Shown: positions 1 through 13,049 of the stretch, one piece after another | Layout: each line of letters begins with the position of its first letter | Position numbering within the stretch: the first letter of the stretch is position 1 | Origin: Pegea sp. RAD2-039 | Lineage: Eukaryota > Chordata > Thaliacea > Salpida > Salpidae | Direction of reading: 5' to 3' | DNA: 64,000 nucleotides | Assembly: GCA_034620365.1 (NCBI GenBank) | Contig: JAQGEQ010000146.1 | Coordinates: forward strand, 124,001 to 188,000 | Program-made: the position numbers and the translations under genes | The notes under the pieces: generated by a model | What the model was told of the DNA's origin: nothing | What the model saw: the letters and a program-made list of their open reading frames with translations, nothing else | The model's database searches: none

Positions 1-3000
1 GTCAGAAGTTGAAGATCCTGAAGTGAATCGTTGACAGCAGTCAAAGAAACTGTGTAAGTTCGAATCAGATGTAACCAGGGACGAAACGAGATTCAGCCGG
101 ACTTGAAAGAGCGGACGCCCGCCATCTACCCATCGAACGTCCGATGTCTGCTGCAACATATAATGTGGTTAAAACTGTGAGATTATTGGCGCGTGACGTC
201 ATAAACGCGCTTCCTTTTGCGCAATTGCAGTTCAGATAGCTTCCGTGTTAGAGGTGAAAGTCACGTCACGTGACGTCAGTAGCGATTAAGGAAGAAGTAA
301 GCAGAAGTTGAAATACTTTGAAGCTGACCATGACGTCATGAAGTCGAGATGACGTAGGCGAGAAAGTAGAGAAGAAAAAGGATTTGATGAAAGCAAATAT
401 TTGAAATGTGGCCAGTCACGTGACCCTTGCTTTTAATGGAAAAATTTTTCTTCTTTTTTCACAACAAGAATTTGACTTGAACCACAAATATTCGAAGAAT
501 CGCGGAATGAACGCGAAAAAGAGTTTTTTGAAAAAAGAGAAAGTCGCGAATAGCGAGAAATAGAATGAAGTGAGTAGGTAGTTAGTGGTTATAAAGAGAT
601 GACAGCGGTTAGCTCAGTTAGTAGATGGCAACGTTTTAAAGACAAGCTGCTGATAAAAGACGACAAAAGCAAGTGGATGGTTGTTAGAAGCAAGTATATG
701 GTTGTAGATGGTGTTAGATGGTTGTAGATGGTATTAGATGGTTGTGGAAAGTATTAGATGGTTGTAGATGGTGTTAGATGGTTGTGGAAAGTATTAGATG
801 GTTGTAGATGGTTGTAGATGGTGTTAGATGGTTGTAGAAAGTATTAGATGGTTGTAGAAAGTATTAGATGGTTGTGGAAAGTATTAGATGGTTGTGGAAA
901 GTATTAGATGGTTGTAGAAAGTATTAGATGGTTGTAGAAAGTATTAGATGGTTGTGGAAAGTATTAGATGGTTGTAGAAAGTATTAGATGGTTGTAGATG
1001 GTGTTAGATGGTTGTAGATGGTGTTAGATGGTTGTAGAAAGTATTAGATGGTTGTGGAAAGTATTAGATGGTTGTGGAAAGTATTAGATGGTTGTAGAAA
1101 GTATTAGATGGTTGTGGAAAGTATTAGATGGTTGTAGATGGTGTTAGATGGTTGTAGATGGTGTTAGATGGTTGTGGAAAGTATTAGATGATTGTGGAAA
1201 GTATTAGATGGTTGTGGAAAGTATTAGATAGTTGTAGAAAGTATTAGATGGTTGTAGATGGTGTTAGATGGTTGTAGATGGTGTTAGATGGTTGTAGATA
1301 GTGTTAGATGATGTCGTTTGTTTGTTTTTGTCAACAGTAGCAATTACTAGCAAGCTGCAAATATCAACCAATCAGCTTTCTAGTTTTATTTGATCAGCTG
1401 ATTTAATTTGTAAGTTCGATTTAAGCAAATGAACTTCACCAATGTTTTCATAAAAGCCAACTACAATTATGTGGTTGATGACGTCACCAATACTTCGATG
1501 ATGACGTCATTTAATACCTCGATGATGACGTCATTCAATACCTCGATGATGACGTCATTTAATTGATACAATTACTTTTTTTTCAGAAGTTAAAAACCAA
1601 TAAAAATGAAATTGTTGAAAATATTGTTGGTGATCATCTTCATCGCGTTTCTTCCCGCGGATTGTGTCGATGAAGAGACCACTAATGTGGTCGTTATCAA
1701 AGAAAAACCCCAATACATGTATCTGCCCGATAGTGACACGGTCCCACCTCAGGAAGACACTTCAGTAGAAGTGAAAAGTGAAAAAGAAGGTGATGAAGAA
1801 TGTTCAGAAGATTGTGGAGATCAAGATGAGATCTGTACGGATTCAGCTCCTATTTGCTCTTCATCTTGCAATTCAGGACTTTCTCAATTGATGGAAGTTG
1901 TAAATCGCGTCAATCGCGGTCCAGCTGGTCCACAGGGCATTGAAGGACCTCCTGGGGTTCCTGGGATGCATGGAATTTCCGGTCCACCTGGTCCAGTTGG
2001 ACATCCTGGTATAAATGGAAGACCTGGACCTCCTGGGCCAGAAGGTGTGGGTCTAAAAGGACCCTGTGGTCCGCGAGGAGTTAAAGGTGAAAAAGGGGAG
2101 TCTGTACCAGGTCCCCCTGGTCCACCAGGCAGCTGTAAGACGGACTGTAGGGTCGGGAACCTTAAATCGTTCTCGGTCCTCAAAGGTGAGACCGGTTTTA
2201 AGGGCGAGAAGGGGCTGAAAGGAAACCAGGGAGAAAAGGGCGACTCTTTCCAAGGTTTGAAGGGTGAACGGGGCGATGTTGGTGCCCCTGGAGTGGCCGT
2301 AACAGTTGAGGGTCCTGTGGGACCAAAAGGTGAACCAGGAAAGAGTTTAGTTGGTCCTAAAGGTGATAAGGGCGAGTCATGCGGTGGTTGTGACGTCACA
2401 GCTACAATAGGACCACAAGGACCAAAAGGTGAAGCAGGAAAGTCCATCAAAGGTGAAACAGGGGTCAAAGGTGAACCAGGCAAGCCAGGGCAGGACGCTA
2501 CATATGTCCAAAGACCAGGAAGAAAAGGGGCTAAAGGGACAGAAGGACCAAGAGGACCACGAGGATTAACCGGAAGTGCCACAAAAGGGGACAAAGGTGA
2601 ACCCGGACCACCTGGACCAACAGCAAGTGGACAAGTTACCACCTCTGATACTGTCACTGGTACAAATGATTGTTGTACAAAAGAGGTGGTCGCTTTTATG
2701 AGTGCCTTGACCCACAATATCCAGGGGACCACACAATGCGTGGTCTTTGACAAAGTGGTCACCAATGAAGGGTCAGCATATCGGTCCACAACTGGTAACT
2801 TTATAGCGCCATCTAGTGGCGTGTATGCTTTTAATCTTCATGTTCAAACTTGTCGGCGGAATTCTGATTCGGCGATTCAAATCATGCGTAACCAAGACGC
2901 GATTGCTTCGACAATTGCTGATGAATCAATGTACGAATCAATTTCTGCATCTGCAAGCGCTGTCCTTCGATTAGAGATTGGAGATGCTGTGTGGGTCAGA

Positions 3001-6000
3001 CTGGTCCATGGGACACTAAATGGTGGCCCTGGTCCTTATAAAACCACTTTTTCTGGCTTCTCACTTCTTCTAGATGAACCAATCAATTTACAACGCGCGT
3101 TATCGATGTCAACTTTCCACAGATCGTCTATTGGATCCGTTTCTTACTCACTTTATAAACAACCAGCAAATAATCGGCTCACAGAAAAAGCAGCCGCCAG
3201 GGCTCGAGCACGATATGCCCGCTCAGCTTCAAGATTACACCGAAAGCGACATCATGGTTAAAAGATGACGGATCACAAAAAATCTTTGATGTTAATTTCA
3301 TATAAATAATTTATTTTCATTTTCAAAATTTGTTGTCAACTTTTTTTTGTATCATTTAATTTCTGCTTGTACCATGCTCTTTATCTGTTTGTTTTTCTGT
3401 CTGTCTGTTTGTTTGTTCGCTTGTAATTGGCTTGTTTATTATTTTTGTTGTTGTTGTTGTTGTTTTCATTCCCTTTAACCTTCTGCCACAACTTGAATAA
3501 AACTGAATTTGTAAATTTTGAAGATTTCGAAAGTTGAAAGAAATTTTCCACCAGAAGAGTTTTGAACATAAATCGATTCATCGCGTTTTAAGCGCTCGAA
3601 CAAACCCACTTCACCATATAAGGCGAAAACCAGTGAGGCATGACGAGCGAGTTTTAGCGAAGCTAAGGTCAAAAAATTACTTCGAAAAAATATTTGAGTT
3701 CGAAACAGAAAGTAGACAAGAAATTTGACTCTCATCTCGAATCGCGAAGGCGTGTGCAGTGAAGCGGAACAAACCTTCGAGCCGAATTGTTGTTCGTCAA
3801 CTGTCAGGTACTTTGTTGGCAGATTAGATGACACAGGAAGGCGCCTTTCCCCGTTGACCACGTGACCGAATTTAGTGAGGACAGGCATCCAAGCGTAACC
3901 AACTGCAAGTGACGACAAAAGCGAAGTCAGTGAGGTGTGACGAAGTTGGAAGAACGCGCGGCGTCGGCGAAATGGAAGCGATGGCGACGATAAAGAGGCA
4001 GGAAGTGAAAGTTGTCTTCGCTTCGTCTAGACGTCGCGCGATATTTGAAGTTTGAAGATAAAAACAAACAAAATTCGATAGAAAAATGAACATCGCGCGA
4101 TTTGAAGCGGTTCGGGTGACAGAGTCCTTAAGATCAGGGCGCGGTTACTTGAATTGGGGCGCGGGTACTTGAGTTGGGGCACGGGAAGTTCGTTGGGGAG
4201 CGGGAAGTTGAGTTGGGGCACGGGAAGTTGAGTTGGGGCACGGGAAGTTGAGTTGGGGCACGGGAAGTTGAATTGGGACGCAGGAAGTTGAGTTGGGGCG
4301 CGGGAAGTTGATTTGGGGCGCGGGAAGTTGAGTTGGGGCGCGGGAAGTTGAATTGGGGCGCGGGAAGTTGAGTTGGGACGCGGGAAGTTGATTTGGGGCG
4401 CGGGAAGTTGGGTTGGGGCGCGGGAAGTTGAGTTGGGACGCAGGAAGTTGAGTTGGGGCGCGGGAAGTTGATTTGGGGCGCGGGAAGTTGAGTTGGGGCG
4501 CGGGAAGTTGAATTGGGGCGCGGGAAGTTGAGTTGGGACGCGGGAAGTTGATTTGGGGCGCGGGTAGTTGAGTTGGGGCGCAGGAAGTTGAATTGGGCGC
4601 GGGAAGTTGAATTGGGGCGCGGGAAGTTGAGTTGGGACGCGGGAAGTTGATTTGGGGCGCGGGTAGTTGAGTTGGGGCGCGGGAAGTTGATTTGGGCGCG
4701 GGAAGTTGAATTGGGGCGCGGGAAGTTGAGTTGGGGCGCGGGAAGTTGATTTGGGGCGCAGGAAGTTGAGTTGGGGCGCGGGTAGTTGAGTTGGGGCGCG
4801 GGAAGTTGAATTGGGGCGCGGGAAGTTGATTTGGGGCGCGGGAAGTTGAGATTTGATAAAAAAGTTGAAAATTTTAATTTCAAATTCATAAATGAAACTT
4901 TTAACAAAACATCGCGACCACTAAGCCGCGATGACGTCATCACACATCAATTATTAAGCAAACGAGTAACGAGAAGCTGATCAGTTGACACGCGACCGCT
5001 AAATAGCGTTTGTGACGTCACAAACAAACCTTCGATGTAAGTTGCATCTTTTTTGGAGCTTGTATCAACCATAATATGAAAAAAACGAAAAAGAATATGA
5101 TGACCGTGATGTAGCTGTGTTGGTAGCTCCAACTTCCACTGTAACACGTGACAGGGAGTTAATGGGGCGTGACGGGGACTTGAAACAGGGGCACCTCTTC
5201 GTAAAAGTGAGGATTTTCGTTATGATGAAGTACAGATGTTGAAACACGATTTGTAAAAGCGTTTTGAGATCCTGAAGCTCCAGGGCGTTTGTAGAAGGAT
5301 TGTAAACCTCGTGACGTCATTACGCTATCATCGGTGTCTCGAAATTCGGCGATAACCATCAAGTTTCGCGCCTATTAGATTGAAGGGATGAAAATGGGGC
5401 GTGAGAGGTTTTAGGGGCACCTTTGTGAATGTCTTTTGTGAACTGTAATCGAGTTCTTTCGGGTAGATGTAGAAGTGATGAAGATACTCATATCCATTAG
5501 ATGTAGGTCTCGGAGATTGGAAGTCATCCACCTCAAAAACTGCATCTGGGGACTTGATGTAAGATGATGACGTCACACAGGAAGATCCATGTTGATAGGG
5601 AGTGACGGGAACAAGTGAAGAAGTTAGAATATCTGCGGAATATGCAAATGAGCTTGATGAAGATCATAGAAGTGGATGTTACTTGGAAGATCAGTGGGAA
5701 CTGAATCAACTCCGATTTTAAAGGTACAAGGGATGTATTCCAATCGATGATTTTTATCTAATCTAAAAAAAAATTTGCTCTTTAACGCCATCTAGCGGTT
5801 GAAATAAAAATGTTACTTGTGAAAATCGGAAAGATATTTGAGAATATCTTCATCAGAGATCTTGGAGGATTCTTGTTTATACATATAATGTTCATATTCA
5901 GTTAAATTGTTGTAATTGATTAATGGATAAGCTGACCAAGCAAATGGCATTCGATAATGACCTAATCTTTGACAAGCAAATTTGATGTGCTTCAAAGCCT

Positions 6001-9000
6001 GTAGTGATAGTTTAGAAGATTTAGTTGAAGATTTAAAGATACTTACTTTTGCAGAGACTTTTTTATCTGATTCTGATCTCATATAAGGTTGAGCAAAAGT
6101 CTTGATGTTTCCTTGGAGGACTTTTTCAATTCTTGCCACTAAATAAATATCTTTGTGAAGTTTCGGGATTGAAAATATTCCCTGAAAAAAATGATTTGAT
6201 TGGTTGATGAAATATGCAAATTTATCGCAAATTTCAACGAATTTGATTGGTTGATGAAATATGCAAATTTATCGCAAATTTCGACGAATTTGATTGGTTG
6301 TTGAAATATGCAAATCTATCGCAAATTTCGACGAATTTGATTGGTTGTTGAAATATGCAAATTTATCGCAAATTTCAACGAATTTGATTGGTTGTTGAAA
6401 TATGCAAATTTATCGCAAATTTCAACGAATTTGATTGGTTGATGAAATATGCAAATTTATCGCAAATTTCAACGAATTTGATTGGTTGTTGAAATATGCA
6501 AATTTATCGCAAATTTCAACGAATTTGATTGGTTGATGAAATATGCAAATTTATCGCAAATTTCAACGAATTTGATTGGTTGATGAAATATGCAAATTTA
6601 TCGCAAGTTTCAACGAATTTGATTGGTTGATGAAATATGCAAATTTATCGCAAGTTTCAACGAATTTGATTGGTTATTTACCTGTTTTGGATTCGCAATC
6701 CATTGATAATCAATCAATCTGATTTTAGGTTCTCCTTTTTTAGAAACTTCTTCAGAATTTGAGATATTATTTAAAGCTGATTGGATAACATATTCAGGAA
6801 TCATCTTTCGAACCTGAAAATCAAGATTTGCGAGAAATTTGCATAAATTTACATAAAAACTCACCACGACGTGATTGAGATCAACATGAAGATCAGCGGA
6901 AATCTTCTTCCCAATTGATACATCAAAAAGAGCTAAAGTGATGAAGAAAGGCTCGATCTAGAAGATGAAGATCAGATGAAGATGAAGACCAAGTGAAGAT
7001 CAGAAGAAAATGGAGGTCAGAAGAAGATGGAGATCAGAAGAAGATGAAGATCAGAAGAAGATGAAGACCGAGTGAAGATCAGAAGAAAATGAAGATCAGA
7101 AGAAGATAGAGATCAGAAGAAGATGAAGATCAGAAGAAGATAAAAATCAGAAGATAAAGATCAGAAGAAGATGAAGACCAAGTGAAGATCAGAAGAAAAT
7201 GGAGATCAGAAGAAGATGGAGATCAGAAGATAAAGATCAGAAGAAGATGAAGATCAGAAGAAGATAAAAATCAGAAGATAAAGATCAGAAGAAGATGAAG
7301 ACCAAGTGAAGATCAGAAGAAAATGGAGATCAGAAGAAGATAAAGATCAGAAGAAGATGAAGACCGAGTGAAGATCAGATGAATGTTTAAGATGAAGATG
7401 GATCTTTAAGATGAAGACACACTTACATTTGTCACTGGTTCAGTTTGACCTTCTTCTACGACTCCATGAAGATTGAATCGAATCTCTTTACAAGTGATCA
7501 TCAACCGGACACAATCCGATCCGGATGAAGATTTCTCGATGTCGGAGGTCTTCTTCGATTGCTCCTGAAACCACTAAAGCGTGAAATCGCGTTTCATCGA
7601 CTTCATGAGAAGTTCACTTGAAGTCGCGCTTCATAGAAATCCGGAAAAAGATGAAAGACGTTGCAGCGATCGACTTTTCGCGCAATCGCGTTTTTCGCTT
7701 CCGTTTCTTCCGCATATTTCGTCAGTTCGGGATGCATACAGCTCTTCTTCGGGGACACATCATCTCCAACTTCCACTTTGACCACTTCTTCCGAAGATGC
7801 TGACCATATAATATCATCAGTGACGTCATCAACAAGTCACGACCACTCACAAGTGTCCAGGGACCTTTTGGTGGACAGGTTGATGATGGACACCCATTCT
7901 TCAGCTTCGCGAAGTGTATCAGCCGCAAAATGATGAATAGTAGTCGCGTTGAGGGGTGAAGGAGGTTGTAATCGAAGCTCGAAGCCGTGTTTACGCGTTG
8001 ATGGGTTCTAGAACGTCGAGACGATGATGACGTCACGTGGCATGATGAGAAGTTACCAGGAAAGCTCCTGAACACATTTCGAGGTAAATGGCGCCTTTTG
8101 ATTGGACGGTTTTGTCATCTTTGTAGTAGAAGAGGATTTGCACGTGACCAGGACCTTCTTTGAGGACAAAGTATCTTCTTTTGTAGCTCTTTGATTGGCC
8201 AGGGACTCCAAAGACTGATTTGTAAAGCCATCCTTTGTGAAGGATAAGGTCTTGAGAAGAAGATGTTGCATCTTCATCTGATCCTAAATCCTCATCAATT
8301 TCAAAGACCTGTTTATGTTTAGATTGATATTTTGTATATTTGTGGATGTTGGAGACCTGTTCTTGAAGATGAGGAGTCATGGTGCTTTTAGTTTGAGGTA
8401 AACTTGAATAATTTGAAGAATATTTCACGAAATTGTTCTTGACGACATTACATCTTCGTTTGAAGTAGTTGATGGACTAAAAAATCATCTTTCAACTGGA
8501 TTGTAAAGATGATGAAGATCTTACCTCCTTCACCATTAGTGATGTTGCTTCTTCTAATGCATTTTCAGGTGTTGTTTCAATTTCAGTTCGTTTATCACCC
8601 ACATAATTCGTCACCTGAGTTTAATTTCAGTAAAAAGTTAATCCACTAAAAACTAACGAAGTTTTTAGCAGATGTAGGCAAGTTACCAACTTTTCAATTT
8701 TAAATTGAAAGCATTTTTCAAATTATTTCATTTATTAAAAGAATCTTAAATCTATTTTTATTAACTCAAAAATAACTTCAACTCTAAATTTGAAAGCTGA
8801 TAAAGAAATTAAAAAGTTAATTAAAAGTCAAAAAAAGATTAGAGTTCGTTTGCATCTTTTAAATCCTCCGAAAGAATCGATCTTCATCATCTCTTCCAAC
8901 TACATCTTTCATCAAACAAAAGATGAAAACTTTTTCAAGATTTTTGAAAAGATTCTGCTGATTTAGACAAAGAGAAGTTTTTTGAGCTCCATAAAGTACC

Positions 9001-9279
9001 TGAAGATCCTCATCAGGGAACAAGATCAACTCATGAAGAGGATCTTTTTTTATCCTGGAGGTGTTCTGTTGGAGGAAGACTTCATAATCCACTGGGATTG
9101 TGGGGGTCATCTCTAACTACAAAAGAAGATAATTTATTGAAATAAAAAACGTATTTTGTGAAAATTACTGAATCAAAAGTAGCTGGAAGTGATGGAGATC
9201 TTACACTCCCTGAAAAGATGTCTTTAGAATCAGGAATCTTCTTTTTTAATCCAGCAGCAAATTTTCTTGTTTGCATCAT
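1..9279 (-). CDS. DOCK-D (DOCK9/10/11, zizimin-type) guanine-exchange factor, 5' half, runs off the left edge
   Basis: Rho-family (Cdc42/Rac) exchange factor of the DOCK-D subfamily. Modelled exons (minus): 9279-9205, 9116-9000, 8614-8525, 8476-8057, 8007-7851, 7799-7618, 7564-7427, 6957-6865, 6813-6682, 6181-6047, 5998-5817, 5762-5683, 5632-5421, 5371-5195, 5138-5030, 3902-3775, 150-1. All junctions are GT-AG and phases close, giving 859 codons so far. Seen: an N-terminal TRKF motif, then a PH domain (HKGWLYKS about residue 155; KHGFELRL and [10 protein letters not shown] in the next exon). Next come the linker [10 protein letters not shown] and [15 protein letters not shown], and the DHR-1/C2 start [15 protein letters not shown] followed by [46 protein letters not shown] and VGYAWMPVL. 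The last visible exon reads [11 protein letters not shown]. The catalytic DHR-2 domain must lie left of base 1. The start ATG pair at 9279 is the first in frame; an earlier exon is possible. Family assignment rests on recalled DOCK9/11 similarity; the exact paralogue is not resolved. Confidence 0.9.
700..1312. repeat. 20-bp minisatellite, about 30 units
   Basis: Two interleaved unit versions alternate: gttgtagaaagtattagatg and gttgtagatggtgttagatg. It lies inside the 3.6-kb DOCK intron, upstream of the nested collagen/C1q gene. No reading frame of interest. Confidence 0.95.
1477..1564. promoter_or_regulatory. Cluster of four TGACGTCA (CRE/ATF-type) palindromes upstream of the C1q gene
   Basis: Four copies of TGACGTCA in about 85 bp; the last three sit in near-identical units of about 29 bp (spacer 'tacctcga'). 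They lie 40-130 bp before the ATG at 1606 and just before a 3' splice acceptor (AG at 1585-1586). The octamer is a textbook CREB/ATF site. It is so common in gene-rich parts of this window that a regulatory role here is only possible. Confidence 0.4.
1606..3261 (+). CDS. Secreted collagen-like protein with C-terminal C1q domain
   Basis: 551 residues in one coding exon. Residues 1-20 form a signal peptide ([19 protein letters not shown]). Residues 21-103 are acidic and cysteine-rich (CSEDCG, CSSSCN), a possible interchain-crosslink region. Residues 104-340 are Gly-X-Y collagen repeats with short breaks near 176-193, 228-236, 258-268 and 297-303; several breaks carry Cys pairs. Residues 361-490 are a C1q globular domain ([41 protein letters not shown]). 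The tail is basic ([17 protein letters not shown]), unusual after a C1q head. Such proteins trimerise outside the cell as lectin-like recognition or matrix molecules; the ligand is unknown. A strong acceptor (tttttttcag, AG 1585-1586) shortly before the ATG implies a 5' leader exon or a trans-spliced leader. The gene is nested antisense inside a DOCK intron. Confidence 0.93.
   Translation: MKLLKILLVIIFIAFLPADCVDEETTNVVVIKEKPQYMYLPDSDTVPPQEDTSVEVKSEKEGDEECSEDCGDQDEICTDSAPICSSSCNSGLSQLMEVVNRVNRGPAGPQGIEGPPGVPGMHGISGPPGPVGHPGINGRPGPPGPEGVGLKGPCGPRGVKGEKGESVPGPPGPPGSCKTDCRVGNLKSFSVLKGETGFKGEKGLKGNQGEKGDSFQGLKGERGDVGAPGVAVTVEGPVGPKGEPGKSLVGPKGDKGESCGGCDVTATIGPQGPKGEAGKSIKGETGVKGEPGKPGQDATYVQRPGRKGAKGTEGPRGPRGLTGSATKGDKGEPGPPGPTASGQVTTSDTVTGTNDCCTKEVVAFMSALTHNIQGTTQCVVFDKVVTNEGSAYRSTTGNFIAPSSGVYAFNLHVQTCRRNSDSAIQIMRNQDAIASTIADESMYESISASASAVLRLEIGDAVWVRLVHGTLNGGPGPYKTTFSGFSLLLDEPINLQRALSMSTFHRSSIGSVSYSLYKQPANNRLTEKAAARARARYARSASRLHRKRHHG
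4140..4851. repeat. 20-bp GC-rich minisatellite, about 35 units
   Basis: Unit about 'ggggcgcgggaagttgagtt' with scattered 1-bp changes. It occupies much of the DOCK intron 5029-3903. It creates a spurious minus-strand frame of Pro-Asn-Ser-Thr-Ser type. Confidence 0.95.
6185..6678. repeat. 47-bp minisatellite with octamer and CCAAT motifs, about 10 units, filling a DOCK intron
   Basis: Each unit contains 'gattggttg' (ATTGG, inverted CCAAT) and 'atatgcaaat' (exact POU octamer ATGCAAAT), followed by 'ttatcgcaaatttc'. The 500-bp intron (6681-6182) is essentially only this array; its donor and acceptor lie directly at the ends. Confidence 0.95.
6960..7405. repeat. Degenerate 'gatcagaagaagatgaa' array filling a DOCK intron
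   Basis: Units of about 15-18 bp (gatcagaagaagatgaa and shortened forms) occupy the intron 7426-6958. Read on the minus (transcribed) strand it is pyrimidine-rich and runs directly into the acceptor TTCTAG. Confidence 0.9.
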
Positions 9280-12200
9280 AAAATATTCAAAGTAAAAATC
9301 ATAAATAAATAAATCTTCAAAACAAAACTAGAAAAGCAATTTTGAATTTCAAGAATTTATTTGTTTATCTCAAGACCTCAGCAATAACATTGTATAGTAA
9401 AATCAAAAACTCTAAAATTATGTAAAAATTATTAAAATATTTGATAGTTTTTAAATAAATTAAACTTAAAAATTCAAATAAATCCATTTAAGTTATCAAT
9501 AAACCAGATAAAACAATTTCTTACATCAAAAACAATATTAAAAATTCAAAAAAATAATATCTTTAAAAGCTAAAGTTTCTAAAACCAAATTTATATTGAA
9601 ATATATCAAAAATAATAAATTTAAAAAATAAAATTAAGTAAACACAAGGTTTTAAAAATCAAATAATTAGTTAAATTGAAAAGCTTGTTTAAAAATTCAA
9701 TAAATATTATCAAAAATGAACAGATAAACTATTTTCTTAAACGTTCTAATTAATCTTAGCAATAATAAAGGTAAGTACTAAATTTAGAAAATTGAGTAAA
9801 AGTTTTGTAACTTTTTGGTCAAAGTTCCACACCCTTTTTCATAAAAGCCAAATTAGTTGTTTATACGGAGCTAAAAAACTTTTAGAAAATAGTGACTTAT
9901 TTGTTTTAAACCTTAAAAATAAAAATAAAAATGTCCACTAAAATAATTTGATAATTTTTTTTAATGATTTATACTTTGATTTTTTATCTACGAAAATGCT
10001 TATGGAAATTCTTTGGTACTTTAATAAATTCAAAAACAGCTGGTTAAAAAAAGTTATAAATAAATTTATCAAATCGGAAAATTAGTTAATTGTTACTCTA
10101 ATTTAGAAATAATTCTTTTGTAGGATTTTTAAATGACTAGTTTTTTACACATATCTATAAAACTTCGAAAGTAATCTTTTCGCAATTAGTAATTTCATTT
10201 GTTTTTTTGTAGAAGTAACAAAATTTTTTACATAATGAATATTTAAACTTATTCCTACTTAAAACAAGAAAATAAACTATATGGTTAAAATCAATTATAT
10301 TGTGTTTTCGGCTAGAAAAAGTATATCTACCTATTTATAAATCGCTAATTAACTTACTTATCTATAACGTTTAAATAAAAAAATTAGATTTTGAATATTT
10401 TGTTGCATAAATATAAGAAACAGCAAACATAACTTTGATGTTGAATATTTCAACTTTTTTGAAATTTTAAAAGATATTAAAAGAATTTAATACAAAAAGA
10501 AACTTTTTAAATCTTGACATTTTGTGTTTTGTAATAAACCCACAAATAAAGGAAACTACCAAAAAATTTGATTAAAAAAAAAGTTATGAAAGAAATAAAC
10601 AATAGATTTTTATTTTTTAAATAAATGGATAAAACAAAATTAAATGGAAAACTTGTTTATAATTATTATAAAATATTAATCTTTTATTTAAAAATTGAAA
10701 ATTTCAATTTCGTTTTTTACATAATTAAATGAAGATATCTTATTTAAAATTTTATATAAAATATTTATTTTTAATTAATTTTTTTGAATAATTTTTTAAT
10801 TAATTCTTTTCTCATTTTAATTAAATTTAAAAAAAACTTTTTGAAACTTAAAATGAAAAAATTAGATAATAAATAGTTTTTTATAAATTCCATATTTTAT
10901 TAAATTAAATTTTGTATCTTTTACAAAAAAGTGATTTTTTATAAAACCCTGAATTTTTTTTCACCACTAATTTCAAACATTCTTTACATTTCATCAAAAT
11001 TTTTCTGAAATTTCAAAAAAATTGATTACCAACATTCAACGGCGAATTTATTGAAGTCTATGAGACTTCCAATCAATTATTTAATCTTTTAAACTCATTT
11101 TTGAACTTAATTTTAAATATCTCGATTTTTGAAATCCAAATTTCGTTTACGATAAATTTCAAGTAGGAAATCACTGAAGCGTGACGAAACTTTTCATTCA
11201 AGTTTTTTGTTCAAATCAATTTTTGAAAAACAAAACATTAAAAAAAACGATTTCAAGAAAAACTGGATTTACAGAAAATAAAAATACTAAGCTCAGCTTG
11301 ACCATAAGCTAATTGAAATATTTCAATTTGGGGAAGTAGATCTTTTGAAACAGATAAGATGTTAACATCGGTTTTTAGCGTTTAAAACATGAAACAATAA
11401 TGTTGTTGACATCAATTTGTTAGTTAAAAAAAATTATTTCCATTTTATTTACAAGTTTGAGTTTATTTAGAAATTCTACAATAAAAAAAAAACGGAAAAA
11501 AAAATTATTTGAATTTTTTACTGATTAGATTAAAAAAATCAATTTTCAATTCACAAATCTCGAATACTGGGCTGTGATTGGTCAATTTGAAAAACTGTTT
11601 ATTTCAATTCACACTTAATTATTCAATTCAACTTTTGACCATTTAAAAAGTGGGCAGTGATGACGTCATCAGTGAGGTAAGAAGAAATGGAGTAAGTGGG
11701 TTTGAATGATTCATTTTTTTTATTTTCTGTCTGCCAACTAGAACTGAGAATTGAATAGATTTTTTGGGAGGTTCACGTTTTATTCGTTAGTTGAATACTA
11801 AAGGATGTAGCGGTTTATCTGAGACTTAAAAGGGACAAAATAGAAAAATCCTAAAAAGCTGATCTTAAAGATCAGGAAAATAGAGAAATTGATTGAGAAG
11901 AAGATGAAGAAAAGATTTTTGAGAGGCACTGTTTGAGTTTGGAGTAAATACACGATTTGAAAGTTGAACAAAAATGTAGTATATATATCAGCACGTGACC
12001 AAGAGTTATTAGCTAGATTGGAGTTATTAATAAACACAAAAATAGAAAGATAAAAGGCGTTTGTGGTCGGTGTAAAGGGTAGGAGACATGAAAAAGTTTT
12101 ACAGAAATTACATTCATGAAAAACAGAAATTTGTAAAAAGATCCCTTAGATCACCACCTTATTGATATCTTACAAAAATGGACTTTTTAGGTGCTTCTAA

Positions 12201-12284
12201 AGGGAATGTACTGCTTATTGAAGCTGGATCATTTGATGAGGATACTTTTAACGGTCTCATTGACTTTTCAAACGTGAAATACTG
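9280..12284. other. AT-rich DNA between DOCK and Rap2 genes, no gene seen
   Basis: Very AT-rich with many stops in all frames. One TGACGTCA occurs near 11660. It should hold the DOCK promoter or first exon and the 3' UTR of the Rap2-type gene; an AATAAA on the minus strand is visible near 11779-11784. Nothing else recognised. Confidence 0.6.
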
Positions 12285-13049
12285 CTATAAAATTGAACAA
12301 CAACTTCCCACTTTTGGAGGTTGTGATAAAAAGTTCGTTTCGCGAACAATTTCTGCAAATAACTCATCTACATTTCGTTTACTCTTTGCTGATGTTTCAA
12401 AAAAGGGACAACCCCAACTTCTCGCTAGATTTCTGCCTTCTTCTGAAGCAACTTCACGTTCCAGTTCTAAATCAACCTGAATGAAAAAAAGCTTTTATGA
12501 AAAGTAACAAAAGATAATTGAAAACAATTTGAACAACAAAAACACAAAATAAATATTATATTATCCTTAAAGATATTATAATAATAGAAGAAAGGTTATT
12601 TAGGATTTATCTTTACAATAAAGACCTTTTAATTGACATCAACTAACCTTGTTACCGACCAGCACTATTGGGACTTTATCTGTCCCTTTTAACCGGCAGA
12701 TCTGTTCTCTCATTGGTCGGATGTCATGAAAAGACTGGCCATTGACCAATGAATACACAAGGATAAATCCTTGACCATTTTTTATGTATAAATCGCGCAT
12801 AGAAGCAAATTGTTCCGTTCCAGCTGTATCTAATATCTCTAAAATTGAGGGTGTGTTGTCAACTTCTATCTCTTTCCTAAAAAATTTGAAATTTGTGAAA
12901 TTAGTCATAAAAAAGAATGTTAAGAACCTGTAGAAATCTTCAATTGTTGGGTCGTATTTTTCAGCAAATGTTCCAGTAACAAACTGAACTGTTAGAGCGC
13001 TTTTGCCAACGCCACCTGAGCCAAGAACTACAACTTTGAATTCCTTCAT
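12285..13049 (-). CDS. Rap2-type Ras-family small GTPase, complete, three exons
   Basis: Exons (minus) 13049-12928, 12876-12648, 12476-12285 give 180 residues, the usual Rap size. Seen: P-loop [10 protein letters not shown] (residues 10-19), switch I with [18 protein letters not shown] (G3), GNKVDLE (G4, split by the second intron), ETSAKSK (G5). The C-terminus VGSCCSIL is a CAAX box ending in Leu (geranylgeranyl type) with an adjacent Cys suited to palmitoylation. [14 protein letters not shown] and the effector region fit Rap2 better than Rap1. It is a membrane-attached GTP/GDP switch acting on adhesion and cytoskeleton. Same strand as its DOCK and calsyntenin neighbours but far from both. 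A plus-strand frame at 12178-12480 is a shadow of exon 3. Confidence 0.95.

Noticed and set aside
1884-2789. 301-codon minus-strand proline-rich frame
   Set aside because: Antisense of the Gly-X-Y collagen repeats; collagen DNA routinely gives such shadow frames.
12178-12480. 100-codon plus-strand frame
   Set aside because: It is the antisense of the Rap2 third exon, which has strong family motifs (LAEIV-type end, CAAX box) in the other strand.
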